34,661 nt of DNA, from assembly GCA_944368155.1 (NCBI GenBank), contig CALVWW010000012.1:1-34661 (forward strand), in the 5' to 3' direction. This stretch comes from an uncultured Clostridia bacterium. GTDB taxonomy: Bacteria > Bacillota > Clostridia > Christensenellales > Borkfalkiaceae. Under the pieces are notes generated by a model. The model saw only the letters and a program-made list of their open reading frames with translations. It searched no databases and was not told where the DNA came from. The position numbers and the translations under genes were made by a program. Below are positions 1 through 6,228 of this stretch, piece after piece. Positions within the stretch are counted from its first letter, which is position 1. Each line of letters begins with the position of its first letter.

Positions 1-35
1 AGAATCGCTTCCGGAAGAGTATGTGCTCGTAAAAC

Positions 36-347
36 ATGTCGATGCAAAAAATATCAATCGGCAGGCCGTTGTTTATGCTCTGTTTTTTGATCGCGGGAAG
101 TTACATGGAACGCAAACAAGGGACCTTGCTCTTTTTTGTTTTCATGATCACCCTGTCTTTCTTTACCGCCTTTGCCTCCTGTACCAACGATTCCTTAGAT
201 TGGAGAGGTTTCTCCTGCGCCAATTACGTGCTGTATAGCTATATCCTCATCGATTATCTGTTTGTATTGCTACAAAAACACAAACGCACCCGATCCAATA
301 TCATTGCCGGGGCGGTCATGCTCGGCCTGATCTATTTTGCCACATAA
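36..347 (+). CDS. Small hydrophobic membrane protein, unknown function
   Basis: A 103-aa frame with about four hydrophobic stretches (near residues 11-22, 28-47, 64-80 and 88-102), separated by a short polar, cysteine-containing segment around residues 48-60 and a basic one near 81-87. It ends just before a strong intrinsic terminator at 351, which supports a real gene end. No good Shine-Dalgarno site lies before the ATG, and a competing frame (positions 2-238, open to the window edge) overlaps most of it. The gene may be truncated or have a different start. I do not recognise a family. The hydrophobic pattern is the only evidence that this frame is the coding one. Confidence 0.4.
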   Translation: MSMQKISIGRPLFMLCFLIAGSYMERKQGTLLFFVFMITLSFFTAFASCTNDSLDWRGFSCANYVLYSYILIDYLFVLLQKHKRTRSNIIAGAVMLGLIYFAT

Positions 348-350
348 GAA

Positions 351-394
351 CGTCAGGTTTGATACGAGAATTTCTATCAAAACCTGGCGTTTTT
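351..394 (+). terminator. Intrinsic terminator
   Basis: The arm CGTCAGGTTTGAT pairs with ATCAAAACCTGGCG (one mismatch and one bulge) and is followed by a T-run at 389-394. It lies 4 bases after the stop of the small membrane protein gene. Confidence 0.8.
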
Positions 395-602
395 ATCGTA
401 TTTTGCCCTAATTCTGCTTATTTTTGTGAATATACCTCATATATTAAGGCAATTTTCCCCTTTCTACTCTATCTGTGTGGGCTATACATATTTTTCCGTT
501 AAATTTATGCCATTGCGTTAAAATTATGGTTTTGCTATTAAAGCTAAACAAAAATAAGGCACTTGAGGTTCTTGCCCCAGGTGCCTTTCTCTTTTTAACG
601 GT
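395..602. other. Non-coding, AT-rich spacer with a minus-strand terminator
   Basis: Apart from the hairpin at 545-587 I see no gene or clear promoter here. Confidence 0.5.
545..587 (-). terminator. Terminator downstream of the recombinase remnant
   Basis: AAGGCAC (556-562) pairs with GTGCCTT (581-587). Read on the minus strand the hairpin is followed by an ATTTTTGTTT tail. It sits 16 bases beyond the stop of the serine recombinase fragment, so the original gene end and terminator survive. Confidence 0.7.
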
Positions 603-1076
603 TTAGACCTCTACCACTCTTTCGTTTTTGAATTTGAATAGCCACTTCCCTTCACGGGTAATGGTGACGCTTTCCAGCAACGTAGTCCAAAGCTCCTCGT
701 CAAACTCGTCAATAATGCCGTTCCGCTCCTTTATTTCGAACATAAATCCACCGATTACATCCGCCCTTTGCTTACGCTCTTTTACGCTGGATTGCAGTTT
801 TGCAAGTCTGTCGGATAAGCAGTTGCATTGTTCTTCAAGTGTATTGTAGCGTTTCCAAAACTGCTCCTGGTTCATCGCTGAACGCATGTTCCCCTCAACG
901 TGCTGACGCAACTCCGCTGTTGAATCGCCCAATTGTTTTGAAAGATCGGCTATCTCCTGCTCCATTACCATGGTATCTGTGAGCATATGTTGCAATGCCC
1001 TGCAATCCGCAATAACGCCAGCCTTATCGGCCATAAGGGCATTATAAGCAACAACGAACGTCTCCTTTATTGTTGT
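603..1076 (-). pseudogene. C-terminal fragment of a large serine recombinase
   Basis: The frame (143 aa from an internal ATG at 1034, open back to 1076) matches the end of large serine recombinases of phages and conjugative transposons. It has the AYNALMADK segment, a long coiled coil with a C-x-C (NCNCL-type) pattern, and the final block FDEELWTTLLESVTI followed by a basic/aromatic strand ending VVEV. The N-terminal catalytic serine domain and the recombinase core are missing; whole proteins are around 500 aa. In frame upstream there is a TGA at 1077-1079, next to a truncated phage gene, so this is a deletion remnant. The stop and terminator are intact. Function is lost. The family assignment rests on recognisable motifs and I am fairly sure of it. 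Confidence 0.8.
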
Positions 1077-1083
1077 TCACTTA

Positions 1084-1152
1084 TTACTGCCGTTTGGCAT
1101 ACACGACCGCCGCAATCGCGGGAACGCTGATAAGGTTAAGATATTCTTCCAT
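1084..1152 (-). pseudogene. 5' stub of a phage holin-region gene
   Basis: A good Shine-Dalgarno site (GGAGGC before ATG at 1152) starts a 22-aa peptide, MEEYLNLISVPAIAAVVYAKRQ-type in sequence, which then stops at 1084. Its first 18 or so residues look like the start of a small phage or prophage membrane protein (M-E-x-Y-L-N-L-I-S-x-P-x-I-A-A-x-V-Y), after which the expected membrane protein breaks off and the recombinase remnant begins. I read it as the left side of a deletion junction around 1085-1098. Confidence 0.6.
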
Positions 1153-1167
1153 AGACTTTGCCTCCTT

Positions 1168-1428
1168 TTATTTATGCGCTCTTTTATTGATAAAGTCCTC
1201 GATTTGGTCGATTGCCTCGGTAACGGGGCCCTCGCACCCTTGTTCCTTGAGTCCCTTCAAGCAAGCCAGGACGCCGTGTGTCAGAACGGTCTGTTCCTCC
1301 TTCATCGCCACGATGTCGATGTCCTGCTTTTCCTGTTTAAGGAACCACTTAAACGCGCCGATGACCACGCCGATGATTACGCCCACCGCCGTGATGACCG
1401 ATGCAACCGTTGTTATGATTTCCACCAT
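1168..1428 (-). CDS. Prophage-type holin-like small membrane protein
   Basis: An 86-aa protein from ATG 1428, chosen because GGGAGGA lies 6 bases upstream; the frame stays open to 1545 with weaker starts (MGKIIK at about 1488). It has one hydrophobic segment (residues 4-26), a charged coiled coil, then the block CLKGLKEQGCEGPVTEAID. That C-terminal pattern is common in small membrane proteins of Clostridia prophages near lysis genes, often annotated as holin family. The next gene downstream is the phage gene stub at 1084-1152, consistent with a lysis-module remnant. Whether it still forms membrane lesions is unknown. Confidence 0.55.
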   Translation of the reverse strand: MVEIITTVASVITAVGVIIGVVIGAFKWFLKQEKQDIDIVAMKEEQTVLTHGVLACLKGLKEQGCEGPVTEAIDQIEDFINKRAHK

Positions 1429-1562
1429 GCAGTCCTCCCTACTCCTCGAACGCGATGATTGGATAGCGTTTTTAATAATCTTCCCCATAGCATAACCTCG
1501 TGTAATGAGTACTTTCATTATACCAATAAATACCGCCAATTGCAAGAGAAAGAACGAAAACC

Positions 1563-1703
1563 CTATGAACCGAAATAATCTTTATAGCTTGCAAGCAATA
1601 CACGCAACTTCTTAAAAAGCTCAATTTTCAGCGCGTGCGCTCTTGAATTGCTCACACCAAGTCGTGCGGCAATCTCCCTTTCCGAACGCTCGTCCAGGAA
1701 CAT
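1563..1703 (-). pseudogene. Sigma-70 region 4-like HTH fragment
   Basis: A 46-aa frame begins MFLDERSEREIAARLGVSNS and continues into a basic helix ending near LFKKLRVLLASYKDYF. This is the helix-turn-helix of sigma-factor region 4 (the E-R-E-I-A-x-x-L-G-V-S pattern) without the rest of the protein. It overlaps the last ~27 codons of the ygbA-like gene in another frame, so the ygbA tail seems to have been joined onto a truncated regulator gene. Phage and element-borne sigma-like proteins of Clostridia end this way. It is probably inactive. Confidence 0.55.
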
Positions 1704-2079
1704 CTTTTTTTAATTTCCTTTTATATGCTATCATCTGAAAGACGTGTTTGAATGCGAACACGGGGTGAGTAAAAATCACGCGCGGGCCCGACCACTTCAT
1801 TACGTCCTTTATTTTCTCCCGCATATCGGGTTTATAGCAGTGCACCTTGCAGAAGGAGCAAAACTGTTTATTTACCTTGAAAGGACATTTTTCGAGGCGG
1901 AACAGCGCATATTCGGTGAGCTTTTTACACTCTTCGCATATATTCTCACCCTTTGTCCCGTGATTGCCGCGGCAGTAATTCCGTATCATAACGGGTATTA
2001 GCTTCTTCTCCCTCTCCCACGCCCTGAACTCTTTTGCTGTCTTTTGCATAATATTACCGTTCGTTATAGCGAACTCCAT
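1621..2079 (-). CDS. ygbA: YgbA / nitrous oxide-stimulated promoter family protein
   Basis: A 152-aa cysteine-rich protein matching the YgbA_NO family: IRNYCRGNHG, CEECKKLTEYALFRLEKCPF, then C-x-x-C-x-x-H-C-Y-K-P-x-M-R-E-K and the SGPRVIFTHPVFAFKH block. The cysteine pattern (CRGNH, CEEC, KCPF, CSFCKVHC) suggests metal or Fe-S binding (inference). In enterobacteria the homologue is induced by nitric oxide; the biochemical role is unsettled. The last ~27 residues after the KRKLKKD motif are read out of frame from a sigma/HTH fragment, so the C-terminus looks replaced. Neither ATG 2079 nor ATG 2049 has a clear Shine-Dalgarno site. An excellent promoter and two inverted repeats lie directly upstream, and one repeat is inside the first codons if 2079 is used, which favours 2049. 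Confidence 0.8.
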   Translation of the reverse strand: MEFAITNGNIMQKTAKEFRAWEREKKLIPVMIRNYCRGNHGTKGENICEECKKLTEYALFRLEKCPFKVNKQFCSFCKVHCYKPDMREKIKDVMKWSGPRVIFTHPVFAFKHVFQMIAYKRKLKKDVPGRAFGKGDCRTTWCEQFKSARAEN

Positions 2080-2107
2080 TTTAAAAAATTAGTTCGCTTT
2101 TGCGAAC
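2059..2107. promoter_or_regulatory. Pair of GTTCG-N6-CGAAC dyads (candidate operators)
   Basis: Two near-identical 16-bp dyads, GTTCGTTATAGCGAAC (2059-2074) and GTTCGCTTTTGCGAAC (2092-2107), centre to centre 33 bp apart, sit at and just after the predicted start of the ygbA transcript. Spacing and position fit a repressor such as an NO- or redox-sensing regulator. The regulator is not identified. Confidence 0.55.
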
Positions 2108-2114
2108 ATTTGAT

Positions 2115-2143
2115 ATTATATAAAAACTTAACCGCGGTGTCAA
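2115..2143 (-). promoter_or_regulatory. Consensus sigma-A promoter of ygbA
   Basis: On the minus strand TTGACA (2143-2138), a 17-bp spacer and TATAAT (2120-2115): a perfect match to the housekeeping promoter. Transcription would start near 2108, inside the first dyad operator. The -35 box overlaps the inner end of one arm, and the loop, of the 14-bp inverted repeat at 2125-2165. Confidence 0.8.
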
Positions 2144-2165
2144 ATATATTTACCGCGGTTAAGTT
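2125..2165. repeat. Perfect 14-bp inverted repeat around the -35 box
   Basis: AACTTAACCGCGGT (2125-2138) and ACCGCGGTTAAGTT (2152-2165) are exact reverse complements with a 13-nt loop. It could be a terminator for transcription arriving from the right or a regulator site over the ygbA promoter; only a short ATTTTG tail follows on the plus strand. Confidence 0.7.
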
Positions 2166-2180
2166 ATTTTGCGACACATA

Positions 2181-2210
2181 AAAAATGGAGCGCGGTCGCG
2201 CTCCCTTTTT
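2181..2210. terminator. Bidirectional hairpin terminator
   Basis: GGAGCGCG (2187-2194) pairs with CGCGCTCC (2197-2204), with AAAAAT before and CTTTTT after, so either strand has a T-run. It overlaps the stop of the DtxR-like remnant. Confidence 0.65.
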
Positions 2211-2367
2211 AATCAGATATAAAATTTCTGAACACTTCCATCATTTCGTCGGATACTACGTGTTCAATTCGGCAGGCATTCTCCTCTGCGAGTTCTTTTC
2301 CTGCGCCTGCCTTCATGAGAACCTTTGTGAGCGTGCGGTGCCTTTCGCAGATACTCTCCGCCTTCAT
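2209..2367 (-). pseudogene. C-terminal half of a DtxR/MntR-family metalloregulator
   Basis: A 52-aa frame from ATG 2367: CERHRTLTKVLMKAGAGKEL, then AEENACRIEHVVSDEMMEVF. The E-R-H-x-x-L-T-x-x-L and A-E-E-N-A-C-R-I-E-H-V-V-S patterns are the dimerisation/metal-binding helices of DtxR/MntR regulators, including the C-x-x-E-H metal ligands. The winged-helix DNA-binding half (about 70 residues) is absent, and an in-frame TAG lies just upstream, so this is a decayed copy. It begins about 20 bases after the preceding minus-strand gene (stop at 2384). Confidence 0.75.
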
Positions 2368-2383
2368 TGTGCATGCCTATCTT

Positions 2384-2800
2384 TCAACAAATTTCGCGGA
2401 TAAAACTGTAGAATGACGACATGTCGTTTTCACGCAAATCGATATAAAAGCATCTGCCGAAGTAGCCGCTGTCGCTGTTATAGCGGATTACATTGAAACC
2501 CTTATACTCGGGCCTGACCTCTACAAGCAGCTTTTCGAATGGCAGTTCGTTTACTTTCAGCTGTTTGGAAAATGAAAATTCCACCCACACGCCCTTTTGC
2601 TTGCCCTGAACGGTCATATCGTTTATGCTTACGCCGAATGCAGGCATCACTATGCTGTCTGTGAGAAGCTCGCTCCATTTTACACAAATTTCTTCATACT
2701 GCCGTTCTCCGCAGGCATAAGACGTACTTACGCCGTCGTTATATACGGCAATTTCTTCAGCTGTGCAAAAAACCTGTTGCAGTTGCATGTACCCTCCCAT
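2384..2800 (-). CDS. Conserved hypothetical protein
   Basis: A soluble 138-aa protein. ATG 2800 is chosen because GGGAGGA stands 6 bases upstream; MQLQQVF, 4 codons later, is an alternative. It has one cysteine pair (residues near 25 and 34), no signal peptide and no membrane segment. The order of elements (YNDGVSTSYACGERQYEEIC, a central GVWVEFSF strand, FEKLLVEVRPEYKGFNVIRY, then a GRCFYIDLR strand) suggests an alpha/beta fold. I recall similar proteins in other gut Clostridia but know no function. No obvious functional link to the neighbours. Confidence 0.7.
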   Translation of the reverse strand: MGGYMQLQQVFCTAEEIAVYNDGVSTSYACGERQYEEICVKWSELLTDSIVMPAFGVSINDMTVQGKQKGVWVEFSFSKQLKVNELPFEKLLVEVRPEYKGFNVIRYNSDSGYFGRCFYIDLRENDMSSFYSFIREIC

Positions 2801-2848
2801 TAAATTCCTCCCGCCGGAGACGGCGGACGGCGTCATAAATAATATGGT

Positions 2849-4261
2849 TTACTTTGACTGCAGGTATTCGTCTATCGCTTTTGCGGCTGTTTTGCCGGCG
2901 CCCATGGCAAGTATTACCGTGGCCGCGCCTGTAACGGCGTCTCCGCCTGCATACACGCCCTCTTTGCTCGTTTTGCCTGTAGCTTCCTCCACTATTATGC
3001 CGCCGCGGCGGTTTACATCGAGCCCTTCCGTGGTATTTTTTATAAGCGGATTGGGGCTGGTGCCTATCGACATTATAACGCAGTCGACATCGATTATGTA
3101 TTCGCTGCCGGGAACTTCGACGGGACGGCGCCTGCCCTGTTCATCCGGCTCGCCAAGCTCGCATTTAATAACCTTCACGCCTGTAACAAAACCGTTTTTA
3201 GGGTCGCGCCTGTCGTCGGGGTTATGATAACCCACTATCTCAACAGGATTGCGCAGGATATCGAAGACAATACCTTCCTCCTCCGCATGTTCGACTTCCT
3301 CGCGGCGGGCGGGAAGCTCCTCCATGGAACGGCGGTAAATTATATGCACACTCTCGGCGCCCAGCCTTAATGCCGTTCGCGCCGCGTCCATGGCCACGTT
3401 TCCGCCGCCCACCACTGCAACGCGCTTAGCGTGCATTATGGGGGTATCAGAGCCGTCTTTATAGGCCTTCATGAGGTTGCTGCGCGTTAAAAATTCATTG
3501 GCGGAATAGACGCCTTTTAAGCTCTCTCCCGGAATTCCCATAAACCTGGGAAGGCCTGCGCCCGAACCTATGAATACCGCTTCATAGCCCATTTCAAACA
3601 GTTCGTCTATTGTTAAAGTTTTGCCTATCACGACGTTTGTATCTATTTCCACGCCGTACTGCTTTAATGCCTCTACTTCCTCTTTGACGATATCCTTGGG
3701 CAGTCTGAACTCCGGAATGCCGTATACAAGCACGCCGCCGGCCGTGTGGAGAGCTTCGAACACGCTGACCTTGTATCCCTTTTTGGCAAGGTCGCCGGCG
3801 CATGTAAGTCCTGAGGGACCGGAGCCTATGACGGCAACCTTATGTCCGTTGGAGACGGGAACGCTGAGTATTCCTTCAAAATGCTTGTTATGGTAATCGG
3901 CAACAAAGCGTTCAAGGCGTCCTATCGCAACCGGCTCGAACTTAATTCCCAAAGTGCACTTACTTTCGCACTGGGTCTCCTGCGGGCACACCCTGCCGCA
4001 TACGGCCGGAAGCGACGAGCTTACAGAAATTATTTTATACGCCTCTTCAAAGTCACCCGTCTTTACTTTGGAAATAAATTCGGGTATTGATATATTTACC
4101 GGGCAGCCTGCAACACACGGCCTGTTTTTGCAGTTAAGGCACCTTGCGGCCTCTGCCACAGCAGTCTTTTCATCGTAGCCTAATGCCACTTCGTCAAAAT
4201 TGTGCGCCCGCACCTTAGGGTCCTGAACGGGCATAGGGTGTTTTTTAGGTTCTATCGGCAT
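2849..4261 (-). CDS. nfnB: NfnB, large subunit of NADH-dependent ferredoxin:NADP+ oxidoreductase (glutamate synthase small-subunit family)
   Basis: A 470-aa flavoprotein. ATG 4261 has AAGGAGG 9 bases upstream and lies 1 base after the nfnA stop. N-terminal Fe-S region: CLNCKNRPCVAGCP and a second cluster with CGRVCPQETQCESKC. It then has two dinucleotide folds, VAVIGSGPSGLTCAGDLAKK (FAD) and VAVVGGGNVAMDAARTALRL (NADPH), and a C-terminal GGDAVTGAATVILAMGAGK FAD motif. On its own the family includes the glutamate synthase small subunit, but coupling to nfnA and absence of a large GltB subunit here point to NfnAB. The complex uses flavin-based electron bifurcation: 2 NADPH + NAD+ + 2 oxidised ferredoxin <-> 2 NADP+ + NADH + 2 reduced ferredoxin. 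Cytoplasmic. Confidence 0.9.
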   Translation of the reverse strand: MPIEPKKHPMPVQDPKVRAHNFDEVALGYDEKTAVAEAARCLNCKNRPCVAGCPVNISIPEFISKVKTGDFEEAYKIISVSSSLPAVCGRVCPQETQCESKCTLGIKFEPVAIGRLERFVADYHNKHFEGILSVPVSNGHKVAVIGSGPSGLTCAGDLAKKGYKVSVFEALHTAGGVLVYGIPEFRLPKDIVKEEVEALKQYGVEIDTNVVIGKTLTIDELFEMGYEAVFIGSGAGLPRFMGIPGESLKGVYSANEFLTRSNLMKAYKDGSDTPIMHAKRVAVVGGGNVAMDAARTALRLGAESVHIIYRRSMEELPARREEVEHAEEEGIVFDILRNPVEIVGYHNPDDRRDPKNGFVTGVKVIKCELGEPDEQGRRRPVEVPGSEYIIDVDCVIMSIGTSPNPLIKNTTEGLDVNRRGGIIVEEATGKTSKEGVYAGGDAVTGAATVILAMGAGKTAAKAIDEYLQSK

Positions 4262-4262
4262 A

Positions 4263-5105
4263 TCACTCCGCCTCCTTTTTAAAGAGGTTACAAGTTTTTT
4301 CTCTTTCGCGCGATTCAAAGTCGCAATACATGCGCGAACGGTCCATAGCCTCGTCGAAGTCCACTTCATAGCCGTCGAAATCGGGGCCGTCGACGCAGGC
4401 AAATTTAGTTTTGCCGCCGACGGTCAGGCGGCAACCGCCGCACATGCCCGTGCCGTCAATCATTATGGGGTTCATGGATACCGTTACCGGCACCCCGAAG
4501 GGTTTTGCCGTAGCGACAACGAACTTCATCATTATCAGCGGACCTATTGTTATGATTCTGTCATAATTTTCTCCGCCCTCAAGCGCTTCTTTAAGCGGCT
4601 CTGTGACAACGCCCTTCCTGCCGTAACTGCCGTCGTCGGTCATGACCGTGAGCTTATCCGAACAGGCGGCAAACTCCTCCTCCAGAATGAGTAAATCTTT
4701 ATTTCTGAAACCTATGACCGAGTGTACCTCACAGCCGAGCTCGTGCAGTTTCTGCGCCACGGGCAGGGCTATCGCGCAACCCACACCGCCGCCGACAATA
4801 CATACCTTTTTAAGGCCGTCTGTTTCTGTCGCACAGCCGAGGGGGCCGCAGAAATCGGAAAGGCTTTCACCGACCTCTTTACTATTGAGCTTCATCGTGG
4901 TTGCGCCCACTATCTGAAAGATGATTTTGACCGTTCCGGCCTGCCTGTCGTAACCTGCGACGGTGAGAGGAATGCGCTCGCCGTCTTCATCGACGCGGAG
5001 TATGACAAATTGCCCGGGCTGAGCTTTTTTTGCCACGAGCGGCGCATAAATATCCATCATGGTTACGGTGGAATTGAGCGCGCGCTTTGATTTTATTTCG
5101 TACAT
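4263..5105 (-). CDS. nfnA: NfnA, small subunit of NADH-dependent ferredoxin:NADP+ oxidoreductase
   Basis: A 280-aa protein of the dihydroorotate dehydrogenase electron-transfer/SudB family. It has an N-terminal FAD-binding barrel (RIPLTVAGYD near 44-53), an NAD domain with VCIVGGGVGCAIALP (101-115), and a C-terminal [2Fe-2S] site with C222, C225 and C237 (GTGMCGGCRL...FACVDGPDF), preceded by D217 that may be the fourth ligand as in the known Nfn structure. GAGGAG lies 7 bases before ATG 5105. It forms a tight operon with nfnB (1-base gap) and follows the 78-aa gene at 5109. A sulfide dehydrogenase-like role is an alternative name for the same fold; the gene pair favours Nfn. Confidence 0.9.
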   Translation of the reverse strand: MYEIKSKRALNSTVTMMDIYAPLVAKKAQPGQFVILRVDEDGERIPLTVAGYDRQAGTVKIIFQIVGATTMKLNSKEVGESLSDFCGPLGCATETDGLKKVCIVGGGVGCAIALPVAQKLHELGCEVHSVIGFRNKDLLILEEEFAACSDKLTVMTDDGSYGRKGVVTEPLKEALEGGENYDRIITIGPLIMMKFVVATAKPFGVPVTVSMNPIMIDGTGMCGGCRLTVGGKTKFACVDGPDFDGYEVDFDEAMDRSRMYCDFESREREKTCNLFKKEAE

Positions 5106-5108
5106 CTT

Positions 5109-5345
5109 TTACTCCTCTTGTTTTACAACTTCCCTGATGTATTTTATCAGATAAACGGGAAACGGCGCATTATGCGGCAATTCAAACCTGACTTCACGCA
5201 CCACGCCCTTCTGAATGTTGTTGTGCCTGCCGAGAGGCGCAATCACCTCGTCACCCTCCCTTATCTCTTCGAACGGACAGGCATACCAGTATTTAAGGCC
5301 GACGACGTTCGGGTCGTCGACAAATTCTACAGCAACAAAACACAT
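5109..5345 (-). CDS. Small conserved protein preceding nfnAB
   Basis: A 78-aa protein starting MCFVAVEFVDD, with YWYACPFEEIREGDEVIAPL, GRHN, then a basic strand. The small beta-rich layout and the phrase G-D-x-V-x-A-P-L-G-R resemble the N-terminal domain of PriA helicase, but that is a weak analogy. I recall short relatives in Clostridia without known function. ATG 5345 is preferred: the likely transcription start is near 5361 and the family-like sequence begins here; ATG 5357 is possible. No clear Shine-Dalgarno site. It ends 3 bases before nfnA and probably shares its promoter. Confidence 0.6.
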   Translation of the reverse strand: MCFVAVEFVDDPNVVGLKYWYACPFEEIREGDEVIAPLGRHNNIQKGVVREVRFELPHNAPFPVYLIKYIREVVKQEE

Positions 5346-5367
5346 CGGCTCGTTCATTATACAAAAT

Positions 5368-5397
5368 ATTATAGCACAAAAAAACGGCGCATAACAA
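5368..5397 (-). promoter_or_regulatory. Probable promoter of the nfn operon
   Basis: On the minus strand TTGTTA (5397-5392), an 18-bp spacer and TATAAT (5373-5368). The -10 is perfect and the -35 fair. The start of transcription would be near 5361, giving a very short leader. Confidence 0.55.
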
Positions 5398-5430
5398 CAA
5401 AATAAGGCTTGCTTTTGAAGCAAGCCTTAT
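5398..5430 (-). terminator. Terminator after the APH-like gene
   Basis: AAGGCTTGCTT (5404-5414) and AAGCAAGCCTT (5418-5428) form a perfect 11-bp stem with a 3-nt loop and an ATTTTG tail on the minus strand. It separates the adhE/APH operon from nfn. Confidence 0.8.
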
Positions 5431-5468
5431 AAAAATTTTGGTAAGCTGTATATTTATTCAATCAATGC

Positions 5469-6218
5469 TTATTCGTATTCCACAACGTCTATCCAGCGCA
5501 TGAGAAAGGCCTTTTCCTCCTCGGGCGCCTTAACAAGACGGGACGCAGCAACAATAGGTATCCACTTCTGTACATACTGAATTGCCGTATCCGTCTTTTT
5601 GCAGAATAGTTTTAAATACTTCTCCGCAACATCGTCCTTTCCTGCAAGATAGAACAGAAGATAGGTGCGTGCAACGTCGGCAGAGGCATTGCCCTGAGTG
5701 GCATGCGCCCAGTCGATTATGTAGGGCGTGCCTTCGGGCGTTATTATTATATTGCTGGGGTTGAAATCACCGTGACACAGCTTGGTATGCCTCTTCATGC
5801 CGGAGAGCCTTGTGTGCAGGTCGTAGCGTGTGGTTGCGTCGAGCGCGGCCGCGCTTATCTTTCTGTTCATCTTCTCGATGAGCATATTTAAAAGAGGCAC
5901 GCGCTTGGTGTGCACGTTGCGCTGAATATCGACAAACAACTCGAGATATTCGTCGAGTTTTTCGGGATGTTCGTTCATAAGACTTTCGAGGGTGGGGCCT
6001 TCGATGTAGTCCATAGTTATAGACCAGCTGCCGTCGACAACCGATACGGCCTGAATTTTAGGAATATTCAGGTCGGTCTCCTCCACGCGCGCCTGATTGA
6101 GCGCTTCATTTAAGATATCCGCCTTGGAGTAGCCCTTATCGAACGTTTTGACAAGCTTGCCGCCCTCTTTATAAATCTTTTTTCCCGGCCTTTCGGCCAC
6201 TATTTTATCGTTGCTCAT
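5469..6218 (-). CDS. Aminoglycoside phosphotransferase/choline kinase-fold protein
   Basis: A 249-aa small kinase-like protein. It has the lysine-containing N-lobe (KLVKTFDKGYSKADILNEAL), the catalytic loop HGDFNPSN with D151 and N156, and the metal-binding IIDW with D169. These are the APH-family phosphotransfer residues. AAGGAGG precedes ATG 6218. It lies 10 bases downstream of adhE in the same direction, so it is likely co-transcribed with it. The substrate cannot be read from sequence; antibiotic resistance is not implied, as the fold also covers sugar, choline and protein kinases. Confidence 0.8.
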   Translation of the reverse strand: MSNDKIVAERPGKKIYKEGGKLVKTFDKGYSKADILNEALNQARVEETDLNIPKIQAVSVVDGSWSITMDYIEGPTLESLMNEHPEKLDEYLELFVDIQRNVHTKRVPLLNMLIEKMNRKISAAALDATTRYDLHTRLSGMKRHTKLCHGDFNPSNIIITPEGTPYIIDWAHATQGNASADVARTYLLFYLAGKDDVAEKYLKLFCKKTDTAIQYVQKWIPIVAASRLVKAPEEEKAFLMRWIDVVEYE

Positions 6219-6228
6219 TTTTTCCTCC

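Noticed and set aside
2185-2403. 72-aa plus-strand frame
   Set aside because: It is the antisense of the DtxR/MntR C-terminal fragment, which shows clear family motifs.
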